DNA from: CAXGTL01 sp964645705
GTDB taxonomy: Archaea > Nanobdellota > Nanobdellia > Woesearchaeales > CAXGTL01
Length of the DNA stretch: 64,000 bases
Assembly: GCA_964645705.1 (NCBI GenBank)
Contig: CAZYAB010000002.1
Coordinates: 62,001 to 126,000, forward strand
Direction: 5' to 3'
This document shows positions 8,431 to 18,397 of this stretch, piece after piece. How positions within the stretch are numbered: position 1 is the first letter of the stretch; each line of letters starts with the position of its first letter. The notes under the pieces are model-generated. The model saw only the letters and a list, made by a program, of their open reading frames with translations, did not search any database and was not told where the DNA came from. Position numbers and translations under genes: made by a program.

Positions 8431-9582
8431 ATGAATATGGGGGAATGTTTACAAAATCTAGGATCAGACGATCTAGAAACAAGAGTACAAGCCTGTGTTG
8501 TTCTTATTAATGAGTTTCCTATTAAAGAAAAAAAGGTTGGTGATGAAATTCTTCCATTATTATATGATTATAAAGAAAATCACGTTTATAAAGGAATATT
8601 GAATTTGCTTTACAAAGACTTTACAAAAGCTACAAAAAAAACAGTATCAATTATATTTGGATTAACAGACCTAGAACTAAGGTTTGACATTTTAAAAGCA
8701 TTAGCTATGGGTGATTATTGTGTTTCAACAAATAAACGCGCAGTGCAAAGAATAAGTGATTCTTTAGATGAAGTAGAAGTTTATGAAAACAAAAGAAAAA
8801 GATTAGAATTGTTACAAGACATTGCTCAATACGGAAACAATAGTGTAGCACTAAAAGCAATTGAAATAATCAATCAAACTGATAATCAGGAAACAAGAAT
8901 AAAGACATTAGAAAAAATAACATATAATTGCAAAGATAAGATTGCATCTAAAATTGTCAGTATAATAAAAAAAACAGATGATATTTTATTAAAATATGTT
9001 TCACTAAGACGCATTGCAATGAATGGTACAAAGTATGCTGCATCAAAAGCAATAAAAATAATAGCAAAGTCTAAAGAACTAGGATTAGAATCAAAATCAG
9101 AAGCATTGCAGTCTGTTGCAATGTATGGTAACCAAGATATAGGTTTCCAAGCAGTAATATTAATTGATGATATTGATGATCTTAAAACAAAAGCAGAATT
9201 ATGGGAATACTTAGTAATGTATGGTGATAAAGGAATTTCAAATAAATCATTATTAATGATAAGAAATATTGATGATGAGAAAATAAAATCAGAAGCAATA
9301 AAAACTATTTCAACACAAGCAAGAATAGAACAAACAACAGACATTGTTTATTCAATCAGAGAAATCAATGATTTATTTATCAGAGCAAAAACACTTCAAT
9401 ATATTTCTAGATTTGGAAGACAAAACATAAGAGAAGTAGCAAAAAGTTTTTTAAGTCATTTTGTTGACATTTTTGCTCAAATAAAAGATCCTAATCAAAG
9501 AAAAAAAGCATTGGGTTATGTTGTTGATGTTGGAAGACCTGAAGCAATACTTAAAGCAAAGAATTATTTAAGACAGATGTAA
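8431..9582 (+). CDS. Alpha-helical repeat protein (HEAT/ARM-like)
   Basis: A 383-residue all-alpha protein made of repeating helix pairs of about 35-40 residues. Recurrent blocks read like LxxIAxYGNxxVALKAIEIIxxTDDxxxRIKTLExI; examples are QDIAQYGNNSVALKAI, RRIAMNGTKYAASKAI, QSVAMYGNQDIGFQAV and EYLVMYGDKGISNKSL. Such solenoids normally act as protein-binding scaffolds. No enzymatic motif is visible. ATG 8431 is chosen because of the TATA box about 25 bases upstream; a second in-frame ATG follows at 8437. It is convergent with the MFS-like gene, whose stop codon abuts this stop. Confidence 0.7.
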   Translation: MNMGECLQNLGSDDLETRVQACVVLINEFPIKEKKVGDEILPLLYDYKENHVYKGILNLLYKDFTKATKKTVSIIFGLTDLELRFDILKALAMGDYCVSTNKRAVQRISDSLDEVEVYENKRKRLELLQDIAQYGNNSVALKAIEIINQTDNQETRIKTLEKITYNCKDKIASKIVSIIKKTDDILLKYVSLRRIAMNGTKYAASKAIKIIAKSKELGLESKSEALQSVAMYGNQDIGFQAVILIDDIDDLKTKAELWEYLVMYGDKGISNKSLLMIRNIDDEKIKSEAIKTISTQARIEQTTDIVYSIREINDLFIRAKTLQYISRFGRQNIREVAKSFLSHFVDIFAQIKDPNQRKKALGYVVDVGRPEAILKAKNYLRQM

Positions 9583-10983
9583 TCAAACAACTCTTCTTTT
9601 CTCAATAAAGAAAATAGCAAAATACAAAGGAACTACAATAACAACCAAAATCACAGCTAATGATAAGAACAATATCTGCAAACCTAAAATCTTTTGAGCA
9701 ACAGGTAATTTGTCAGCAACAAAAGCACCAACAGGTACAAACACTAGGTAGACTAAAGAAACAATCAGTGTAAAACTTTGGAAATAATAATGCCTAAGTT
9801 TGTTAGTAAGATAATTACTAAGCAATAAACCTGTTCCTAAGCCAATCATTGCACCACCTATTACAGAACAAACCATTCCCATTGACACATTTATGATATT
9901 AGGTTTAAGCCACAGAACCAAAGGCAGTATAGCAATCAACAAACTACCAAACACAAGTGTAGGAATATTACCATATCTTTTTGACAACATCTTTGCCATT
10001 GTTATTGCAAATAATGAAGTTATAACAGGAATTGTAAATATAACAGCAACATTAAGAAACCCTTTGAAAGCAATGTTAGTAAAATATTCATAAACAAACA
10101 CACCATAAAAAGCAGTACCAATTGCCTGTACAACTGATGTTAATAGTGATGCTATGAGTATAATTCTAATTACTTTGTTTTCAAACACAATCTTAGACCT
10201 TTTCCAAACAGTCTTTATTCTGTATTTGAATAAACCAAATGAATAATCTTGTTGTGCTTTTTTAATCAACAATCCTTTCATCATAAGACTAGATAAAAAT
10301 GCAAACAAACCTGCAACACCAAACACAATCAAAACAACCATGTTTTTATAAAAATCATTAGCATTATATTTTTCTAATAAAAATCCAATAATAATAAGAG
10401 CAAACATTGCAAAGAATAATGTGTAAGAACCCATCTTTGCCATTAAAAAACTCTCTGTTTTTTTCTCAATATGTTTTTCATATGATTCAGAAAATATCTC
10501 ACTCTGCAAAACATGACCTAATCCTAGTAATACAAAAGCAATAACTATTAAAAAACTAAGATCAAAATAAATTCCAACACCAATTAACAAATACAATACA
10601 AACATTACTATGCCAGTAACAATTACAAATGACTTTGATATTTGTGTTTGCTTAAGATAATCATAAACAAACAATGAAAACAATAAACTAAGAACCAAGC
10701 TAAGACCAACTGTTAAACCAACTAAAAAATATGAACCAGTTAATAAAAACAAGAATACATAAATAAACTGATCATTACCAACACCAGACGTCAGTTTAAA
10801 AAAAACCTCTCTCATCGAGAATTTAATAGTAGTATAAGACTTAACACTCTGTCCTGCTTGTTTTTTTATTAATTTATCAATATCAGATTCTAGCAAACCT
10901 TTTTCTAATAATTCTAGCTTGATTACTTCAGGCTTTGCTTTTTGTTTTAACCTCTTTTTTATAAAATCCTTTATTTCATCCAT
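9583..10983 (-). CDS. MFS-like multi-pass membrane transporter
   Basis: A 466-residue protein with a soluble helical N-terminal segment (about residues 1-48, MDEIKDFIKKRLKQKAKPE) and then about twelve hydrophobic segments arranged as two six-helix halves separated by a basic cytoplasmic region (RIKTVWKRSK). This is the major facilitator layout. The substrate cannot be inferred. The N-terminal segment (VIKLELLEKGLLESDIDKLI) resembles a small helical domain that recurs in front of archaeal membrane proteins. The C-terminus is basic (EKRRVV). Confidence 0.7.
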   Translation of the reverse strand: MDEIKDFIKKRLKQKAKPEVIKLELLEKGLLESDIDKLIKKQAGQSVKSYTTIKFSMREVFFKLTSGVGNDQFIYVFLFLLTGSYFLVGLTVGLSLVLSLLFSLFVYDYLKQTQISKSFVIVTGIVMFVLYLLIGVGIYFDLSFLIVIAFVLLGLGHVLQSEIFSESYEKHIEKKTESFLMAKMGSYTLFFAMFALIIIGFLLEKYNANDFYKNMVVLIVFGVAGLFAFLSSLMMKGLLIKKAQQDYSFGLFKYRIKTVWKRSKIVFENKVIRIILIASLLTSVVQAIGTAFYGVFVYEYFTNIAFKGFLNVAVIFTIPVITSLFAITMAKMLSKRYGNIPTLVFGSLLIAILPLVLWLKPNIINVSMGMVCSVIGGAMIGLGTGLLLSNYLTNKLRHYYFQSFTLIVSLVYLVFVPVGAFVADKLPVAQKILGLQILFLSLAVILVVIVVPLYFAIFFIEKRRVV

Positions 10984-11046
10984 ATATTAGTTTTATAAGA
11001 ATTATATTTATAAATGTTACTATATATTGTTGACCTTTATTTCTTT

Positions 11047-11556
11047 TTACTTGTTTTTGATTTTTCTTTTCCTATTCTTTTTTTTACTTTTATTCTTTTT
11101 CCTACTATAATATACCCAAAAGAATCCAATTACTATAAGGCTATAGTTCAACAACATGAACCAAGGATTACCCCAGCTAATGCCATTAAAATAAACTTCA
11201 AATGGCCATGCAAATGGCGTTGGCAAGAATTCTTTTGTATGTGTAAATATGTCTAAAACAATTGCAACAGGCCACGCATAAACATAAATAGGAATTCTCT
11301 TAAATATTAAATAAACAATCAAAAGAATCACACCACAAACAAGAAGACTGTGTGACAATCCGTACAAAGTAAAGACCCAGTCAGGTATACTCATTAAATG
11401 AGCTCTTCCTGTCCTAAACCCATTGAATAATAGATTATAGATTAGGTAGATTGCCCATGACAAACTGTCTGGCAATAAACCAAACATTACAGCTTTCCAC
11501 GGTCTGTGTTTGTTAAATACAATATAACTCCATAATGCGTGTGCTAAGTAGTCCAT
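11047..11556 (-). CDS. Small membrane protein, DUF457/YdjM-like (putative metal-dependent hydrolase)
   Basis: A 169-residue protein with about four membrane segments. His/Asp residues are placed as in the membrane-bound metal-dependent hydrolase family once called YdjM/DUF457: MDYLAHALWSY near the N-terminus, PDSLSW, YGLSHSLLV and LDIFTHTKEF. The C-terminus is extremely basic (KKNKSKKKNRKRKIKNK). Biochemical function in this family is poorly known. It is divergent from the DNA glycosylase gene. Confidence 0.6.
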   Translation of the reverse strand: MDYLAHALWSYIVFNKHRPWKAVMFGLLPDSLSWAIYLIYNLLFNGFRTGRAHLMSIPDWVFTLYGLSHSLLVCGVILLIVYLIFKRIPIYVYAWPVAIVLDIFTHTKEFLPTPFAWPFEVYFNGISWGNPWFMLLNYSLIVIGFFWVYYSRKKNKSKKKNRKRKIKNK

Positions 11557-11632
11557 GTTAATAAAAAAACATAAGAAGTATAAAAAAGTAACTATAGAAA
11601 CATTTAATAATAACCTTTACAAACCAAAACAC

Positions 11633-12241
11633 ATGACAACAAGAACCAAGATTCTCAACCATTTCAAAAAATCAGACAAAATAATGTACAAAGCTGCAAA
11701 ACAATTCAGTCCACCAATCTTAAAACCAAGAAAAACCAATCTACATTTCCAGTCTTTGTGCTATGAAATAATTGGTCAACAATTAGCAACAAAAGTTGCA
11801 AAAACAATCTTTGAGAGATTCAAGAACCTGCACCCAAAAGCAAAGATAACTGCACAAGCAACTCTAAAAATAAAAGACCAAAGCATAAGAAACATTGGCG
11901 CTTCTTGGTCAAAAGTTGGTTTTATCAAAGACTTAGCACAAAAAGTTGTTAGTGGAGAAATTGATTTTAAAAAAATAAGAAAAATGGATGATGAGCAAGT
12001 AATTCAAAAACTTACAACAGTCAAAGGAATAGGACCATGGACTTCTGAAATGTATTTGATGTTTACTCTCGGTAGACAAGACGTATTCTCACATGGAGAT
12101 CTCGGCATTAAGAAGACAATAACAAAGCTTTACTCACTTGATAAAGATATTTGTAAGGATAAAATAGAAAAAATAACAAACAAATGGTCACCATATAGAA
12201 CCTATGCATGTTTAGTTTTATGGGAAATGCATGATGTTTAA
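11633..12241 (+). CDS. DNA-3-methyladenine glycosylase, AlkA-like (HhH-GPD)
   Basis: A base-excision repair glycosylase of about 202 residues in the HhH-GPD superfamily. It removes alkylated or otherwise damaged bases. The helix-hairpin-helix is LTTVKGIGPWTSEMYLMF and the catalytic Asp follows in VFSHGDLGIKKTI, as in AlkA and MagIII-type enzymes; the substrate loop FQSLCYEIIGQQLATKVA is also present. An upstream in-frame ATG at 11555 exists, but it overlaps the start codon of the divergent gene and would leave no promoter. ATG 11633 is preceded at the right distance by an AT-rich TATA-like element (about 11600-11610), so I chose it. Confidence 0.85.
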   Translation: MTTRTKILNHFKKSDKIMYKAAKQFSPPILKPRKTNLHFQSLCYEIIGQQLATKVAKTIFERFKNLHPKAKITAQATLKIKDQSIRNIGASWSKVGFIKDLAQKVVSGEIDFKKIRKMDDEQVIQKLTTVKGIGPWTSEMYLMFTLGRQDVFSHGDLGIKKTITKLYSLDKDICKDKIEKITNKWSPYRTYACLVLWEMHDV

Positions 12242-13449
12242 ACTAATTCTTTAGCAATTTTAGTTAATTCTTTATTTAAATATTTCCTAACCTTTTCTGG
12301 TAAAAGTTTATCATCTAATCTTTCTGTAAGCTCTACGTAATCACGTTTTTTAATCAACTCATCAATAAACTTAATTTCTAATGGTTCGACATTTTTAATT
12401 GCAGCAATTCTAACTTTTTCAGGTAAATCTTTATTTCTTAACATTTCTAAAATATCCCCTGAACAATCCATTTTTACATATTCCTCAATATACTTAATTG
12501 CTAATGGTTCAATATTTTGAGATGCAGCATTTCTAACTTTTTCTGGCAATCGATCATTTTGTGATATTTCTATAAGTTCAGCATATTTTTCAAAATTTTT
12601 TAGAAGTTCTTCAACACACTTCATTCCTGCAGCAATTCTAACTTTTTCAGGTAAATCTTTATTTTGTGAAATTTTAATAAGATCGTAAAATCTATATTCT
12701 GCAGATTTCTTATCAACATATTTCATTGCTAATTGTTCTATATTTTTTGGTGCAGCATTTCTAACTTTTTCAAGTAATCTTTCATCTTGCGACATTTTTA
12801 TTAGCTTGTCATAATAATCATAATGTTCACATCCTTCAACACACTTTATTCCTGCAGCAATTCTAACTTTTTCAGGCAATTTTTCATTTTGTGATATTTC
12901 TATAAGTTTGTCATACAAATCTTTTTCTTCATCATCTTCTTCAACAGTAAATCCTCCAATATCTCTTTCTACATATTCATCAACACACTTTATTCCTGCA
13001 GCAATTCTAATCTTTTCAGGCAAATTTTTATTTTGTGAGATTTCTATAAGTTCATCACAATCACCTCTTACATATGTCTCAACATACCTAATTCCTGCAG
13101 TAATTCTAAGATTTTCAGGAAAACTTTCATTTTTTAGTACTTCTTTAAGCTTAGTATGATCATATTCTGTTATATACTTCTCAACAAATACTAGCTTTAA
13201 TGGTTCTATATTTTGATATGCAGCATTTCTAACTTTTTCAGGCAATCTATCATTTTGTGATATTTCTATAACTTTTTGATAATAATAATCTCTAGTATAT
13301 TTATTACAAATTTTTATTTCTGCAACATATCTCTCAACACATTCTATTCCTGCAGATTGTCTTATTTCAGGATTTGGATGAAATTCCATAATTATTATTA
13401 ATTTATCAATAGAAAAATCTTCAAAATTTGTATTATTATATTTATCCAT
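12238..13449 (-). CDS. Alpha-helical repeat protein with about nine 35-45-residue repeats
   Basis: A 403-residue solenoid in which a unit is repeated about nine times with consensus LIEISQNxxLPEKVRIAAGIKCVExYV. Variants end in NIEPLAIKY or CVEELLK. The pattern of two amphipathic helices per unit resembles HEAT or leucine-rich-variant repeats. Repeats are similar enough at DNA level (ATTCTAACTTTTTCAGG recurs on the plus strand) to suggest recent expansion. No catalytic motif is present; the likely role is protein binding. It is convergent with the glycosylase gene and overlaps its last 4 bases. Confidence 0.7.
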   Translation of the reverse strand: MDKYNNTNFEDFSIDKLIIIMEFHPNPEIRQSAGIECVERYVAEIKICNKYTRDYYYQKVIEISQNDRLPEKVRNAAYQNIEPLKLVFVEKYITEYDHTKLKEVLKNESFPENLRITAGIRYVETYVRGDCDELIEISQNKNLPEKIRIAAGIKCVDEYVERDIGGFTVEEDDEEKDLYDKLIEISQNEKLPEKVRIAAGIKCVEGCEHYDYYDKLIKMSQDERLLEKVRNAAPKNIEQLAMKYVDKKSAEYRFYDLIKISQNKDLPEKVRIAAGMKCVEELLKNFEKYAELIEISQNDRLPEKVRNAASQNIEPLAIKYIEEYVKMDCSGDILEMLRNKDLPEKVRIAAIKNVEPLEIKFIDELIKKRDYVELTERLDDKLLPEKVRKYLNKELTKIAKELV

Positions 13450-13524
13450 TTTTACTTAGTGTTTAGTAAAAAAGAAATATTACTTCATTTATAAATCCTT
13501 GTGTTGTTACTATTGTGTTGTAGT

Positions 13525-15459
13525 TTAAACATCCAACTCAACAACTTCCTTAGCATGCTCTTCTATAAATTCTCTTCTAGGTTGGACAAATTCTCCCATC
13601 AGAATTGTAAACATCTTGTCAGCTTCTACTGCGTCTTCGATTGTTACTTGTTTAAGCATTCTTCTTTTTGGATCCATTGTTGTTTCCCAAAGCTGATCAG
13701 GATTCATTTCACCAAGACCTTTGTACCTTTGAATATGCACACCTTCTGAACCAGTCATTTCTAAGACTTTGTTCTTTTGCGCATCATTATATGCATAGAA
13801 CTTTGCTTTTCCTTTTTTGATTAAATACAAAGGAGGCATTGCAATGTATAGATAACCTTTTTCAATCAAATCTCTCATATATCTATAAAAGAATGTAAGC
13901 TGTAAAGTAGTTATGTGATTACCATCTACATCAGCATCACACATTAATATGATCTTATGATAACGAAGCTTTGCAATATTAAAATCATCACCAATACTAC
14001 AACCTAGAGCAGTTATAATTGTAGCAATTTCATTATTATTTATGACTTTGTCTAATCTAGCTTTTTCAACATTCAAAATCTTACCTTTTAATGGCAATAT
14101 TGCTTGGAACTTACGAGACCTTGCTTGTTTAGCACTTCCACCTGCTGAATCACCTTCAACAATATAGATTTCACATTTTGAAGGATCTGTTATTGAACAA
14201 TCAGCAAGTTTTCCAGGCAGATGACTTCCTTCTAAAATTCCTTTTCTTCTAGTCAATTCACGTGCTTTACGCGCAGCTTCACGAGCTTTTGCAGCTGTTA
14301 TACATTTACCAATTATAGCTTTTGAAATACTAGGATTTTCTTCAAAATAATTATCCAGCCCACCAAACACAATTGAATCAACAATTCCTTTTACTTCTGA
14401 ATTACCAAGCTTAGTTTTTGTCTGTCCTTCGAATTGCGGATTTTTTATTTTAACACTTATTACGCATGAAAGTCCTTCTCTTACATCATCGCCTGATAAT
14501 TTAAAACCATTAGATGATAATTTATTTTTATCACCATAATTATTAATTGCTCTTGTCAGGGCTGTTTTAAATCCTGATAAATGTGTTCCACCTTCTAATG
14601 TGTTTATATTGTTTGCAAAAGAAAATATATTTTCTCTATAAGAATCATTATACTGCATTGCAACCTCTACTTCAATATCATTTTTTTCTTTATTAAAATA
14701 AATAGTTTTGTGTAGTGAATTTTTATTTTTATTAAGAAACTCAACAAACTGTATGATTCCGCCTTCATATTTGAAATTATGTTCTTTGTCTGTTCTTTCA
14801 TCTGATATTGTTATATCAACATTTTTATTTAAGAACGCAAGCTCACGTAATCTCGATGAGAGAATATCAAAGTGAAAATCAGATGTTTCAAATATTTCTT
14901 TGTCAGGCAAAAATGTAACAACTGTTCCTGTTTCTTCTGTATCACCTATTACTTGTAATTCGGTAAGAGGCTTACCTCTACTATATTCTTGTTGATATAC
15001 TTTACCATCTCTATTGATTTTTACTATTAATTTTTCTGATAATGCATTTACAACACTAATACCTACGCCGTGCAAACCACCAGAAACTTTGTACGCATCA
15101 TTATCAAATTTTCCGCCTGCGTGCAATTTTGTCATTACAACTTGGACTGCTGGCATTTTTAATTTAGGATGCATGTCAACAGGTATTCCTCTTCCATTGT
15201 CAATAACAGAAATATAACCATCTTTATGAATTATTACAATTATTTTGTCACAGTGTCCTGCAAGAGCTTCATCAATTGCATTATCTACAGCTTCATATAC
15301 TAGATGATGTAAACCCTTTACACTTGTAGAACCAATATACATGCTTGGTCTTTGCCTAACTGCTTTTAGGCCTTCTAATAACTTGATACTTTCAGCTGTA
15401 TAACCATTGTTTTTTGATTTTTCAACATCCTTTTTTTGTTCTTCATTAGACATTTTCAT
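13525..15459 (-). CDS. gyrB: DNA gyrase subunit B
   Basis: A full-length type IIA topoisomerase B subunit of 644 residues, which supplies the ATPase and Toprim functions for introducing negative supercoils. The GHKL ATPase motifs are visible (RPSMYIGSTSVKGLHHLVYEAVDNAIDEA, DNGRGIPVDMHP, GGLHGVGISVVNALS), then the transducer domain. The Toprim domain has EGDSAGGSAKQARSRKFQA and DADVDGNHI, and the C-terminus carries YKGLGEMNPDQLWETTMDP. gyrA is not adjacent within the window. It marks the left core boundary before the accessory region. Two in-frame ATGs (15459 and 15453) are close together. Confidence 0.97.
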   Translation of the reverse strand: MKMSNEEQKKDVEKSKNNGYTAESIKLLEGLKAVRQRPSMYIGSTSVKGLHHLVYEAVDNAIDEALAGHCDKIIVIIHKDGYISVIDNGRGIPVDMHPKLKMPAVQVVMTKLHAGGKFDNDAYKVSGGLHGVGISVVNALSEKLIVKINRDGKVYQQEYSRGKPLTELQVIGDTEETGTVVTFLPDKEIFETSDFHFDILSSRLRELAFLNKNVDITISDERTDKEHNFKYEGGIIQFVEFLNKNKNSLHKTIYFNKEKNDIEVEVAMQYNDSYRENIFSFANNINTLEGGTHLSGFKTALTRAINNYGDKNKLSSNGFKLSGDDVREGLSCVISVKIKNPQFEGQTKTKLGNSEVKGIVDSIVFGGLDNYFEENPSISKAIIGKCITAAKAREAARKARELTRRKGILEGSHLPGKLADCSITDPSKCEIYIVEGDSAGGSAKQARSRKFQAILPLKGKILNVEKARLDKVINNNEIATIITALGCSIGDDFNIAKLRYHKIILMCDADVDGNHITTLQLTFFYRYMRDLIEKGYLYIAMPPLYLIKKGKAKFYAYNDAQKNKVLEMTGSEGVHIQRYKGLGEMNPDQLWETTMDPKRRMLKQVTIEDAVEADKMFTILMGEFVQPRREFIEEHAKEVVELDV

Positions 15460-15585
15460 TTAATTAATAATCTCGGTGGACATAATATCGTCGAGAATCA
15501 TATACAAAAGGAGTACTTAATCCTTTATAAATCTATCGTTGCTAAAATGGCTTTAGAGCGCGTATAAACCCTTAATTTGGCCTTT

Positions 15586-16332
15586 TCACCAGTTAGGAAC
15601 AGGCTTATTTTTACCATCAGGAGCATAATTAGGCAGCAATCCTCTTACTAGATTTTCTTTATCTTCATAATCACAACCTTCTGCTAATAACTCATCAACA
15701 GCATATATAAATTTACTAAGACTTCCTAGGTCATAGCCTTTTTTAAAATAATCAATTATTACTTCATTTAGTTTTAATATTCTGTCTCTTGCATCTGGCA
15801 AATCTTCAGGACTTGTAGAACACCTAACAACTATGTAATCTTCAGCTCTTTGTTTTTCATCGATTTCTTCTAATATTTCATTTAAGTTACTGCCATAACC
15901 TTCTGCATTTTCAATGTATTTGCTAACAGAAATACAATCATCATCACGACACACTACACCTTCTTGTTTTTGCATTTCATAAGGAATTTTAATATAAATA
16001 TTATATTCACCTACTTGAGAAGGATCTTGTAGAGGAAGAATTGAATTTCTATAACTTTCTATACCATCTATTCCTATGTGTGCTCCTTTTTCATTACTAT
16101 TAGAAGCTGTTTTTACATTATTAGTAGCAATACGATCCAGATAAAATATACTTCCATCTTTTTGTTCTAAATAACCTTGATAATTAAATGTTTTTGAAGT
16201 GTTTTCATCAGAACTTGTATAATATAATTTTGAGAATTCTTCTCTTGTCAAAAGCGGCAAACCTTTGTGTTCACGCATTTTTTTATTTTCATCAACTTGA
16301 TTTTTATCTTGTTTTATTGGTAGATTTTCCAT
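15586..16332 (-). CDS. Hypothetical protein
   Basis: A 248-residue acidic, soluble protein that I do not recognise. It has no signal peptide or membrane segment. It is divergent from the REC-APH kinase gene at 16542 and its promoter lies in the shared 209-base intergenic region, so it may belong functionally to the kinase cluster. The 126-base gap to gyrB holds a TATA-like ATCCTTTATAAATC but nothing else recognised. Confidence 0.6.
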   Translation of the reverse strand: MENLPIKQDKNQVDENKKMREHKGLPLLTREEFSKLYYTSSDENTSKTFNYQGYLEQKDGSIFYLDRIATNNVKTASNSNEKGAHIGIDGIESYRNSILPLQDPSQVGEYNIYIKIPYEMQKQEGVVCRDDDCISVSKYIENAEGYGSNLNEILEEIDEKQRAEDYIVVRCSTSPEDLPDARDRILKLNEVIIDYFKKGYDLGSLSKFIYAVDELLAEGCDYEDKENLVRGLLPNYAPDGKNKPVPNW

Positions 16333-16448
16333 ATTCTCACCTTTTATTGTTTTTTTGATTTATATATAATTTATATAGTAATTTAGTAGAAAAACCAGTA
16401 TATAAATCTTGCCATTTTCACCACCCACAAGTGGTTAAAAGACCAAAA

Positions 16449-16507
16449 CCTTTATAAATGCCAATATCCCTCTATATAGTATATAAAAAAGAGTCCTTGG
16501 TAGATAT
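16449..16507 (+). promoter_or_regulatory. Promoter and leader element of the APH-kinase operon
   Basis: CTTTATAAA at 16448-16456 is a strong TATA box. About 28 bases downstream comes AAAAAAGAGTCCT (16485-16497) followed by GGTAGATAT (16499-16507), the leader element repeated before many accessory genes in this window. ACCAC and GTGGT (16420-16435) form a short inverted repeat just upstream of the TATA box and could be an operator. Confidence 0.5.
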
Positions 16508-16541
16508 AGCAGAAAACAAACTAATTAAGGGTGTATTGAAT

Positions 16542-18335
16542 ATGACCCTAGATGAGAGACTTAATCATATATTTGAAACAAAGAAAGGTTCTATTTTGAT
16601 AGTTGATAATACTATTTCTGAAAAGCAAAAGTTATTGATAAAAGCCTGTGAAAACTTTGCAAAATTATATGGAATCTCTAATCCTAATGTTATATCATTT
16701 TTAAAAGTATCAGACATTAATAAAAATACAGAAGAATTAAAAAAATATGTTAAAAACAATTCTGGTGATGGCGTGATACTTGTTAGATCTATTGATAAGA
16801 ATATTTTTTCATGTGATTTTAATGATTATTTATATTCATTTTCTGCATTTTCAGAATTAAAACAAATATTTCCGCAAAAACAAGTAATTTATTGTTTTGA
16901 TTCAAATGATGCAGTTAAGTCTATTGAAAAGGTCTTGTCTATTATAGCACAACCTGGATTATCTTTTGATGAAAAAGAATACATTGACCTTAAAAGATAC
17001 CCAACACTAGTAGAATTTCTATGCCAAAAAATATCCCAAATAACAGACAAAAATGAGGACAGAAATCTATCAAATTCAAAACACTCATATGAAAACAGTA
17101 TTTGGACACAAGAAGTTACACCTTACATTGATAATTCATTATTAGCAGGAAACTTGCAATCAAAAATGGATTATCATTTTTTATTGCTTAGCGATAGAAA
17201 AATGTTAAGATTAGGTGACACAAAAATAAGCCAAGACAGAAAACTAGAACTAAGACCAAGTGATTATGAATTACAAGAACAAGATTTTGAGAATTGTGCA
17301 GCAATATTCGTCGACAATAGTTGGAGTAAATGGTTACATAAAGGAGCACTAGGATATGGAATACAAGTTTTAAAACAAATAAGAAAACAATTAGATGAAA
17401 AAGAAATTAACATACCAATATTGTATCAATCAGCACACAGCATAGATGATTTTACAGAAGAAGAAAAACAAGAAATAGAAGAACTAGGTGCAGTCTTGGC
17501 AACAAAAGATTTCTTTCCAAAAGTTTGTCTTGGTAGAAAAACAGCTGACAAAGAAATAGAAATAAGAAGATTAACAAAACAATTTCCTAACTTAGACAAA
17601 TACATCCCTCATTTGTATGAATTTAGTAACAAGACACAATTAAGAAAAGATGATCTTTACATAATTTGTTCAAAGATTGCAAAACACGGAAAATCAGATG
17701 AACAAAAACAAGAACTGTTTTCAGAACTAGATTTGACAGACAATATTCTTAATCACAAGATGTATGTTTTATCAATGTTTCATACTTATTTAAAAGATCA
17801 GATAAATAATGAAAAACTCCAAGCAACAAGCAAGGATTTTTATGATTTAGATGAGATAACAAAAAAATTAGATGATGATTATGCTGAATCATTAGAACAA
17901 TTAAAACCAAAATACAAGAATATAGTACAAAAACACAGATCATTACAACCAACAGTCTTAACACATAATGATGCAAAATGGGATAATTGGTTTAATAATG
18001 AGATGCTTGGTGATTATGGCAGTGTCCAGCCAGGAAATGAATACAAAGACATTGCAAAATCATTGTTAGATTGGGATGATGGGTTTACATTTGTTTTAGA
18101 TAAAGACATAGTTGACAAGGCAATTGATAATTATATTAAATTAAGGAAGAAATTTGATCAAGAATTTAGTGTAGATGAAAATTTTAAACAAAATGTATAT
18201 GAAATGATTGTCACAGAAAGTCTTAGAACAATTTACTATAAGGCAGACAACAGTTATTTAGTCAATAACCTAATGAAGGTTGTTGAAAAATACATTGATG
18301 AGATGAGTCAAATTAATATTAATAATATGGATTAA
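16542..18335 (+). CDS. Receiver-domain protein fused to APH-like kinase
   Basis: About 597 residues in three parts. The N-terminal region (GSILIVDNTISEKQKLLIKACENF) looks like a degenerate receiver fold. A central receiver-like domain (AAIFVDNSW as the phosphoacceptor strand, then GIQVLKQIRKQL, IPILYQSAHS and ELGAVLATKDFFP) has the layout of response regulators. The C-terminal part is an aminoglycoside-phosphotransferase/choline-kinase-like catalytic lobe, with VLTHNDAKWDNW (HxD...N) and LGDYGS (the metal Asp), then NEYKDIAKSLLD. It heads a same-strand run with four more APH-like kinases. An earlier ATG at 16458 abuts the TATA box and cannot be on the mRNA; ATG 16542 follows an AGGGTG sequence. 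Confidence 0.75.
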   Translation: MTLDERLNHIFETKKGSILIVDNTISEKQKLLIKACENFAKLYGISNPNVISFLKVSDINKNTEELKKYVKNNSGDGVILVRSIDKNIFSCDFNDYLYSFSAFSELKQIFPQKQVIYCFDSNDAVKSIEKVLSIIAQPGLSFDEKEYIDLKRYPTLVEFLCQKISQITDKNEDRNLSNSKHSYENSIWTQEVTPYIDNSLLAGNLQSKMDYHFLLLSDRKMLRLGDTKISQDRKLELRPSDYELQEQDFENCAAIFVDNSWSKWLHKGALGYGIQVLKQIRKQLDEKEINIPILYQSAHSIDDFTEEEKQEIEELGAVLATKDFFPKVCLGRKTADKEIEIRRLTKQFPNLDKYIPHLYEFSNKTQLRKDDLYIICSKIAKHGKSDEQKQELFSELDLTDNILNHKMYVLSMFHTYLKDQINNEKLQATSKDFYDLDEITKKLDDDYAESLEQLKPKYKNIVQKHRSLQPTVLTHNDAKWDNWFNNEMLGDYGSVQPGNEYKDIAKSLLDWDDGFTFVLDKDIVDKAIDNYIKLRKKFDQEFSVDENFKQNVYEMIVTESLRTIYYKADNSYLVNNLMKVVEKYIDEMSQININNMD

Positions 18336-18397
18336 GTAGATATAAATGAATTACCATATATATAATAAATTAAGAAAATGCACGAGGTTTGAATAAA

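Noticed and set aside
11555..11632. Longer N-terminus of the DNA glycosylase from ATG 11555.
   Set aside because: It overlaps the start codon of the divergent gene and adds a basic tail not expected for the family; ATG 11633 has a TATA-like element at the right distance.
12238..13449. Regular DNA repeats in this gene as a possible CRISPR array.
   Set aside because: The spacing stays in frame and encodes a repeating helical unit, and the sequence between repeats is also conserved.
15460..16457. tRNA or attachment site at the left edge of the accessory block.
   Set aside because: No tRNA cloverleaf or direct repeat matching the right edge near 61080 could be recognised by eye.
16458..16541. 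Longer N-terminus of the REC-APH kinase starting at ATG 16458.
   Set aside because: A TATA box ends right at that ATG, so the codon would lie upstream of the expected transcription start.
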